Origin: Candidatus Latescibacterota bacterium
Lineage (GTDB): Bacteria; Latescibacterota; UBA2968
NCBI GenBank assembly: GCA_018650745.1
Contig: JABIFK010000907.1
Location: 1-11,964, forward strand
Length of the DNA: 11,964 nucleotides
Direction: 5' to 3'
A program made the translations under genes and the position numbers. Below the pieces are notes generated by a model, which saw nothing but the letters and a program-made list of their open reading frames with translations, was not told the origin of the DNA and made no database searches. How positions within the stretch are numbered: the stretch's first letter is position 1; each line of letters opens with the position of its first letter. Below, piece by piece: positions 7,389 to 11,964 of the stretch.

Positions 7389-7613
7389 ATGGGAAAACAA
7401 CGCAGCCGCATCAAAGCCGGACTCAAAGTTGCCATCGTTCAAAAGCAACACCAACGTTCGGGCACTTTAACAGCAGGCATTGTCAAAGACATCTTAACGA
7501 ATGCCCCCTCACATCCACACGGTGTTAAGGTACGCCTCGAATCAGGCGAAGTGGGGCGTGTCAAAAACATTGATGGAGAAGACTCATCAGACAGTCATCA
7601 ACAACGGTTTTAG
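7389..7613 (+). CDS. ywbE: YwbE family protein (DUF2196)
   Basis: The 74-residue protein matches YwbE along most of its length: GLKVAIVQKQHQRSGTL, then GIVKDILTNAPSHPHGVKVRL and GEVGRVKNI. The conserved SHPHGIKVRL-type core and the GxVGRV end are clear. The family is small, widespread in bacteria and of unknown function; its strand-rich pattern suggests a compact beta-barrel. The start ATG 7389 (MGKQRSRIKAG) aligns with the family N-terminus. No good Shine-Dalgarno is seen, but the PhyH stop is only 11 bp upstream, so re-initiation after PhyH is likely. The polar Ser/Asp/Gln tail (SSDSHQQRF) extends beyond the usual end. It appears to be co-transcribed with the M14 and PhyH genes, an uninformative but unexpected partner for a protein of this type. 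Confidence 0.9.
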   Translation: MGKQRSRIKAGLKVAIVQKQHQRSGTLTAGIVKDILTNAPSHPHGVKVRLESGEVGRVKNIDGEDSSDSHQQRF

Positions 7614-7640
7614 AAAACCTATTTACTCTGGAGAATATAC

Positions 7641-8162
7641 ATGAGCCAACAAACATTAGACCTTGAAAATGCAGAACACAAAACTCTCGTCAACGCCCAA
7701 TGGCGTTATGCCGATGGCCTTGTTCCGGGTGAACCCAATGGAGGCTTGGTCGATCAACTCGCAGAAACACCTGCTCGTTTGGCCGACTATGACGACAGCG
7801 GTTGGGGTATCATTGACGACATCCAAACAGGCCGATCTAAAGGGTTTTGTTTTGGTTGGTATCGCATTTCCGTCACCTTACCAGAATCGATAGATGGCGA
7901 GAACATCGCTGGCAAGTCAGTCTACTTTGAAACGTGTGTAGACGACTACGGTGAACTGTGGATTGATGGTGAATGTGACAAAGCTTTTGGTGAAACAGGT
8001 CGGGGTTGCGTGTCGGGTTTCAATTATCCCCAAAAGGTATGTATCACAGAAAGTGCTGAACCAGGCAAAACACATGTCATTGCAGTCTTAGCCGTTAACG
8101 GCCCCTTTGGTCGTCCAGGTGGCGGCATCTTTTTACGCTATGCACGCTTAAGTTTTGAATAA
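7641..8162 (+). CDS. Stand-alone galactose-binding-like (jelly-roll) domain protein
   Basis: The 173-residue protein resembles the sugar-binding jelly-roll domain of glycoside hydrolase family 2 and of a module found N-terminal to some SMP-30/gluconolactonase proteins. Matching landmarks are VNAQWRYADG near residue 17, ADYDDSGWGIID (48-59), GFCFGWYRISVTLPE, VDDYGELWIDG and VLAVNGPFGRPGGG near the end. No hydrolase or lactonase domain follows, and a TAA stop precedes the terminator-like hairpin at 8163. There is no signal peptide. The start ATG 7641 follows GGAGA (7630-7634), 27 bp after ywbE, so it is likely the last gene of the operon. It could bind a sugar or act as a subunit of another enzyme. 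No catalytic residues can be assigned. The resemblance to gluconolactonase modules is from memory of the family and needs a profile search. Confidence 0.75.
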   Translation: MSQQTLDLENAEHKTLVNAQWRYADGLVPGEPNGGLVDQLAETPARLADYDDSGWGIIDDIQTGRSKGFCFGWYRISVTLPESIDGENIAGKSVYFETCVDDYGELWIDGECDKAFGETGRGCVSGFNYPQKVCITESAEPGKTHVIAVLAVNGPFGRPGGGIFLRYARLSFE

Positions 8163-8214
8163 AAAATACCGCACCCAGTGAACGCAATGCAGTACACACG
8201 AGATGCGATATTTT
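8163..8214. terminator. Bidirectional terminator-like hairpin between convergent genes
   Basis: Arms at 8163-8173 and 8204-8214 are complementary at 10 of 11 positions (AAAATACCGCA / TGCGATATTTT), with a 30-nt loop. On the + strand the right arm runs into TTTTCTATTT, and on the - strand the left arm runs into six T. It directly follows the stop of the jelly-roll gene and lies 42 bp beyond the stop of the convergent SulP gene, so it is well placed to end both transcripts. The long loop lowers confidence. Confidence 0.5.
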
Positions 8215-8255
8215 CTATTTCAGCGAAGTACTACAGGCAGAAAGCCTGCTATGTC

Positions 8256-9938
8256 TTAATTGTTGATGGTCAAGATCATTTCTGCGCGTTGAATGGCCAC
8301 ATCAATGTTGGCAACAATATTGTCTTCACCGACCAGATCTAACAAACCTGCACGCATCAATGCATCCAATGGCTGTTTGTGCAAACCCGAAAGCAACAGC
8401 ACACCGCCATCGTGACAAATCCGATCATGTAAGTCTTCAATTGCATGCAGTGCAGTGGCATCAAGTGCCAACACGTGTCGCAAACGCAAAATGAGTACCT
8501 TGGGATTTTTTTCAACCTGTGCAATTGCTGTCTTAAACTTGTCTGCTGCACCAAAGAAAAAAGACCCATAAATTTCAAAAACCGCCACACCTTGAGGTAA
8601 TTTGCGTTGCCCGATGGTATCGTTGTTTGTAAAATCATCCTCATTTTCTTCCAGTGCAGACGTCTGATAACCAATTTGTGTTACTTCAGACATACGTCGC
8701 ATAAACAAAAAAGCCGAAAGTACCACCCCCACTTGAATCGCAATGGTAAGATCTACAAACACAGTTAAAAATAAACTGTTCAACATAATGACCACATCGC
8801 TTTTGGGACTGCGCAACAGCTTCACAAACAAACGCCATTCACTCATATTGTACGCAACAACCATCAATATACCAGCCAATGTGGCCAATGGAATTAAAGC
8901 CGCCCATTTGCCAACAAAAACCATAATGCACAATAACGTCAACGCATGCACAATTCCCGCAATGGGTGTGCGCCCACCACTTTTGATGTTGGTGGCGGTA
9001 CGTGCAATGGCACCCGTGGCAGGAATACCGCCAAAGATAGGTGAGGCTATATTGGCCAGACCTTGTGCCACAATTTCCATATTAGACCGGTGACGACGCC
9101 CCGTCATACCATCTGCTACAACCGCCGACAACAAAGACTCGATGCCCCCCAAAAGTGCAATGGACAACGCAGGAGAAAACAAACGCTTCACATGATCCCA
9201 TTCTAAATTGGGCAGATGCGGCATCGGCAAAGTCGATGGCACCTCACCAAATCGACTGCCAATGGTTTCGACCGATAACCCCAAACCATGCACAATGGCT
9301 GTTGTACCAAAAATGGCAACCAAAGAACCCGGTACTCGGTGTGTGATGCGAGGCCAGAAACTCACAATCAAAACGGTAAAGAAACCAATACCCAATGCCT
9401 CCGGATTCCACGTGGGAGCGTGTTCGTAATACGCCACACACTTTTCCATAAAATCACCCGGCACCACTGCTATTTGCAACCCCAAAAAATCGCGGGCTTG
9501 CGCGACAGAAATGATCAGAGCAATACCAGCCGTAAACCCAATGGTTAGCGGATAGGGAATAAATTGGATCACAGCACCCAATCGTGCAAACCCCATAATC
9601 AGCAACAAAACACCGGCCATCAATGTGGCTGTGGCCAACCCTTCATACCCATATTGATGCACAATTTCATACACAATGACAATAAATGCACCCGTTGGAC
9701 CACCAATTTGTACCCGACTGCCACCAAAAGCCGAAATGATAAAACCCGCAATAACCGCCGTATACAACCCTTGCTCAGGTTTCACACCCGAAGCAATGGC
9801 AAACGCAATGGCCAAAGGCAATGCCACAATGCCCACAATCAACCCCGCAATCACATCTTGACGCAATTGCGTTGCCGAATACCCTTCTTTTAACACTGTG
9901 ATCAATTTGGGTTCTAACTTAGATTGTGGCGTATTCAC
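8256..9938 (-). CDS. SulP family anion transporter with STAS domain
   Basis: The 560-residue inner-membrane protein has the SulP (SLC26-like) plan. Residues about 28-415 contain the transmembrane core with LYTAVIAGFIISAFGGSRVQIGGPTGAF (split here: LYTAVIAG 59-66, GGSRVQIGGPTGAF 72-85), GFTAGIALIISVAQ (134-147) and IFGGIPATGAIARTATN (301-317). A cytoplasmic STAS domain occupies about 449-555, with the conserved DATALHAIE at 493-501. It would carry sulfate, bicarbonate or another anion; the sequence does not decide. Sulfatases nearby make sulfate attractive, but SulP proteins often move other anions. The start is GTG at 9938, with GAGGG 6 nt upstream, and an in-frame stop lies just before. It faces the SDR gene across a 131-bp divergent region and ends against the + strand operon at the hairpin at 8163. 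Confidence 0.92.
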   Translation of the reverse strand: MNTPQSKLEPKLITVLKEGYSATQLRQDVIAGLIVGIVALPLAIAFAIASGVKPEQGLYTAVIAGFIISAFGGSRVQIGGPTGAFIVIVYEIVHQYGYEGLATATLMAGVLLLIMGFARLGAVIQFIPYPLTIGFTAGIALIISVAQARDFLGLQIAVVPGDFMEKCVAYYEHAPTWNPEALGIGFFTVLIVSFWPRITHRVPGSLVAIFGTTAIVHGLGLSVETIGSRFGEVPSTLPMPHLPNLEWDHVKRLFSPALSIALLGGIESLLSAVVADGMTGRRHRSNMEIVAQGLANIASPIFGGIPATGAIARTATNIKSGGRTPIAGIVHALTLLCIMVFVGKWAALIPLATLAGILMVVAYNMSEWRLFVKLLRSPKSDVVIMLNSLFLTVFVDLTIAIQVGVVLSAFLFMRRMSEVTQIGYQTSALEENEDDFTNNDTIGQRKLPQGVAVFEIYGSFFFGAADKFKTAIAQVEKNPKVLILRLRHVLALDATALHAIEDLHDRICHDGGVLLLSGLHKQPLDALMRAGLLDLVGEDNIVANIDVAIQRAEMILTINN

Positions 9939-9972
9939 CTCAGGCCCTCATACATCAAAATTCATATTTACC

Positions 9973-10000
9973 ATCATACCTACATAAATAAAGACCACAA
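9973..10000 (-). promoter_or_regulatory. Candidate promoter for the SulP gene
   Basis: Read on the minus strand, TTGTGG (10000-9995) and TATGAT (9978-9973) are separated by 16 nt. The -10 matches five of six consensus bases and the -35 only three. Transcription would start about 30 nt before the GTG at 9938. For the divergent SDR gene only the ribosome site (AGGAG, 10056-10060) is clear; no convincing promoter could be picked in the same gap. Confidence 0.35.
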
Positions 10001-10069
10001 CTTATAGATACTATCTGCACAGAACAAGCACAATATTGAACCATCCTAAATAGATAGGAGTATTCATTC

Positions 10070-10864
10070 GTGAGACTTGAAAATAAAATTGCTATTGTAA
10101 CCGGAGGCGCAAGCGGCATTGGCCATGCAACCGTTGAAATTTTATTACGCGAAGGTGCGTCCGTTGTGATTGCTGATCGCAATGTAGAAAGAGGAATCAA
10201 AGTAGCATCATCATCCGATCGTGCGTACTTTGTTGAAACCGATGTCAGTGATGATACATCCGTCTCCAATCTCATAACCAAAACAGTCGAACACTTCGAA
10301 GGCATTGATATTCTCGTCAACAACGCAGGCGTCAGTATTGCCGGCACCGTCACAAATACAGAACCACATCGCTGGCAAAGGGTCTTAGACGTCAACCTCT
10401 CCAGTGTCTATCGCACGTGCCGCGAGGCCATTCCACACATGATCACACGCGGTGGGGGTGCCATTGTAAATATTGCCTCTGTGCAGGGCATGTTTGGCTG
10501 GGAAAACTACAGTGCCTATGCAGCAACCAAAGCAGGCATTATTGGTTTTACACGTCAAGCAGCCGTTGAATATGCCGATAACAACATTCGAGTTAATGCC
10601 ATCAGTCCAGGCGCTATCGGTACAGGGCTGGGTACCAACAGTCAGTTACTTGAACCCGAATATGCCTACGATCCAGGCATTACTAAACCCCCTCCGAAAA
10701 AGAGCAATGCACCAACAGAACCGGATACGCGCTCAAGGTTAAAGCGATCGGGCACTCCAGAAGACATTGGATATGCCGTGCTCTTTTTGGCCTCTGACGA
10801 AGCGGGATATATCAGTGGCCAAAATCTCGTTGTTGATGGCCTAATGACCACATCTGTAAGTTAA
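10070..10864 (+). CDS. Short-chain dehydrogenase/reductase (SDR), probably NAD-dependent
   Basis: The 264-residue protein is a classical SDR. The Rossmann glycine motif TGGASGIG is at 11-18, Asp36 (VVIADRN) predicts NAD(H) over NADP(H), and NNAG is at 84-87. The catalytic set is Asn109, Ser137, Tyr150 and Lys154 (YAATK), and PG follows at 180-181. An insert of about 25 residues rich in Pro and Lys (roughly 195-220) precedes the C-terminal SGQNLVVDG region. The start is GTG 10070, with AGGAG (10056-10060) 9 nt upstream. The stop is 12 bp before the GH95 fucosidase gene, whose Shine-Dalgarno overlaps it. This linkage suggests a dehydrogenase of fucose or a fucose derivative: L-fucose dehydrogenase and 2-keto-3-deoxy-L-fuconate dehydrogenase of the oxidative fucose pathway are both SDRs. 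That role is inference, since SDR specificity cannot be read from motifs. Confidence 0.92.
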   Translation: MRLENKIAIVTGGASGIGHATVEILLREGASVVIADRNVERGIKVASSSDRAYFVETDVSDDTSVSNLITKTVEHFEGIDILVNNAGVSIAGTVTNTEPHRWQRVLDVNLSSVYRTCREAIPHMITRGGGAIVNIASVQGMFGWENYSAYAATKAGIIGFTRQAAVEYADNNIRVNAISPGAIGTGLGTNSQLLEPEYAYDPGITKPPPKKSNAPTEPDTRSRLKRSGTPEDIGYAVLFLASDEAGYISGQNLVVDGLMTTSVS

Positions 10865-10876
10865 GGAATTTTATTT

Positions 10877-11964
10877 ATGACAAATTGGGACGACTTCAAA
10901 CTCTGGTATCAGCACCCCGCAGAACAATGGGTCGAAGCCTTACCTGTAGGATGTGGGCGCTTGGGTGCTATGGTATTTGGCAACGTGCAAAATGATCGCA
11001 TTCAATTTAACGAAGACACCCTCTGGACAGGTGGCCCTCATGAGTACCATCGCAAAGGCGCAGTCAAACACTTGGCCAAAATCAGACAACTGATTTTCGA
11101 CGGCAAACAAGAACAAGCCGAGCAACTCGCCTTTAAACATTTTATGGGCAACCCCAAACGCCAAAAAGCGTATCAACCCTGTGGCGATCTGCTCTTGTAT
11201 TTTCCAGAGCATGAAAATGTCACCCATTATCACCGCGAGCTCAACCTCGACACGGGCATTGCGACCACCACCTACCAAGTAGACAATGTCACGTATACCC
11301 GCGAGGTCTTTGCCAGTTACCCAGCCCAAGCCATTGTCATTCGCCTATCGGCAAACCAACCGGGGCAACTCACCTTTAATGCGTCCCTCGACAGCCCACA
11401 CGCACGTCTCAAATACGAAGTACTTGAAGACGCCCAAATTGCCCTGACAGGCAAAGTAGCCCGCAACCCCATGGCCTTTGAAGCGCGTTTGTTAACCCGT
11501 GTTGAAAACGGCTATATCGCTGCTGCCGACGACGGCATCTATATTCAAGAAGCCGACGCTGTCACGCTCATTCTCACAGCAGCGACCAATTTTAAAGATT
11601 TTAGAAAGCTCACATCAGATCCTACAAAACGATGCAATCAAACCATTCGCGCATTGCAAAACAAAACCTTCAATGACCTTCTTGAAGAACACCTACAAGA
11701 CCATCAATCGCTGTTCCGTCGTATCGCCATTCATTTGGGAGACGCCATCAACGAACCCATTGGCCAACGCCTCGCGAACCTACCCAACCGTGAAGACCCC
11801 CACCTCTTGGCGCTCTACTTCCAATATGGCCGCTATCTCCTGATTGCCTCCTCACGCGAAGGCAGCCAACCGGCCAACTTACAAGGCATTTGGAACGATC
11901 AAATTGAGCCGCCTTGGGACAGCAAGTGGACCGTCAACATAAACACAGAGATGAACTACTGGCC
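10877..11964 (+). CDS. GH95 family alpha-L-fucosidase, 3' partial
   Basis: The 362 codons in the window match the N-terminal half of GH95, whose characterised members release alpha-1,2-linked L-fucose (some act on L-galactose) by inversion. The beta-sandwich domain opens with EALPVGCGRLGAMVFG (20-35) and FNEDTLWTGGP (44-54), the family signature. QPCGDLLLYF and YHRELNLDTG follow. The (alpha/alpha)6 catalytic part begins near residue 290 with LLALYFQYGRYLLIASSREG and QPANLQGIWND. The last visible motif, NINTEMNYW, contains the Asn pair (Asn354 and Asn356) that activates the catalytic water in this family; the catalytic Glu and Asp lie beyond the window. The start ATG 10877 follows AAGGA (10863-10867), overlapping the SDR stop. 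There is no signal peptide, so it should be cytoplasmic and act on imported oligosaccharides. A full enzyme needs about 400 more residues. Confidence 0.95.
   Translation, partial: MTNWDDFKLWYQHPAEQWVEALPVGCGRLGAMVFGNVQNDRIQFNEDTLWTGGPHEYHRKGAVKHLAKIRQLIFDGKQEQAEQLAFKHFMGNPKRQKAYQPCGDLLLYFPEHENVTHYHRELNLDTGIATTTYQVDNVTYTREVFASYPAQAIVIRLSANQPGQLTFNASLDSPHARLKYEVLEDAQIALTGKVARNPMAFEARLLTRVENGYIAAADDGIYIQEADAVTLILTAATNFKDFRKLTSDPTKRCNQTIRALQNKTFNDLLEEHLQDHQSLFRRIAIHLGDAINEPIGQRLANLPNREDPHLLALYFQYGRYLLIASSREGSQPANLQGIWNDQIEPPWDSKWTVNINTEMNYW

Noticed and set aside
7606..7619. Near-palindrome GGTTTTAGAAAACC at the ywbE stop
   Set aside because: A 2-nt loop cannot form a stable hairpin, and no operator context is known. 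It is probably chance.
8234..8248. Hairpin CAGGC-AGAAA-GCCTG as terminator of the SulP gene
   Set aside because: The stem is only 5 bp and no T-run follows on the minus strand. The longer inverted repeat at 8163-8214 is a better candidate.

Overview
The window holds about 12 kb of dense bacterial DNA with near-balanced base composition. It carries three sulfatase loci, a BNR-repeat sialidase-like enzyme, a phytanoyl-CoA dioxygenase (PhyH) family protein, a zinc deacylase of the M14 type, a SulP anion transporter and a GH95 alpha-L-fucosidase. Many sulfatases together with many PhyH-type dioxygenases recall marine or sponge-associated lineages such as Candidatus Poribacteria or Latescibacterota. 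Planctomycetes, Verrucomicrobia and Lentisphaerae are also possible. The assignment is an inference from gene content, since no rRNA or marker gene is present.

Left part (1-3203): a 'sulfatase graveyard'. One sulfatase (1-1331) is intact apart from the window edge. A second (1469-2297) has lost its middle third, including the formylglycine motif, and is frameshifted at the scar. A third (2937-3137) stops a few codons after its formylglycine motif, at an abrupt junction with DNA of different strand bias. Between the last two lies a small gene for a secreted peptide (2557-2721), with a promoter-like region before it and a strong rho-independent terminator after it.

Middle (3204-8162): six co-oriented genes. 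An MFS transporter is followed by a cytoplasmic sialidase-like beta-propeller protein. After a 98-bp gap containing nested hairpins comes a tight cassette: M14 deacylase, PhyH dioxygenase (4-bp gap, with its Shine-Dalgarno overlapping the previous stop), YwbE (11-bp gap) and a lone galactose-binding-like domain (27-bp gap). A bidirectional terminator-like hairpin (8163-8214) closes this block.

Right part (8256-11964): a SulP transporter with a C-terminal STAS domain runs on the minus strand. Divergent from it, an NAD-type SDR dehydrogenase is followed 12 bp later by a GH95 alpha-L-fucosidase that runs off the window.

Possible shared theme (inference): uptake and intracellular breakdown of sulfated, fucosylated and perhaps sialylated glycans. 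Sulfatases would release sulfate (SulP may move it), GH95 would release fucose, and the adjacent SDR could oxidise fucose. None of the enzyme N-termini that can be read shows a signal peptide, so this chemistry appears to be cytoplasmic and fed by transporters. No phage, CRISPR, IS element, tRNA or rRNA was seen.
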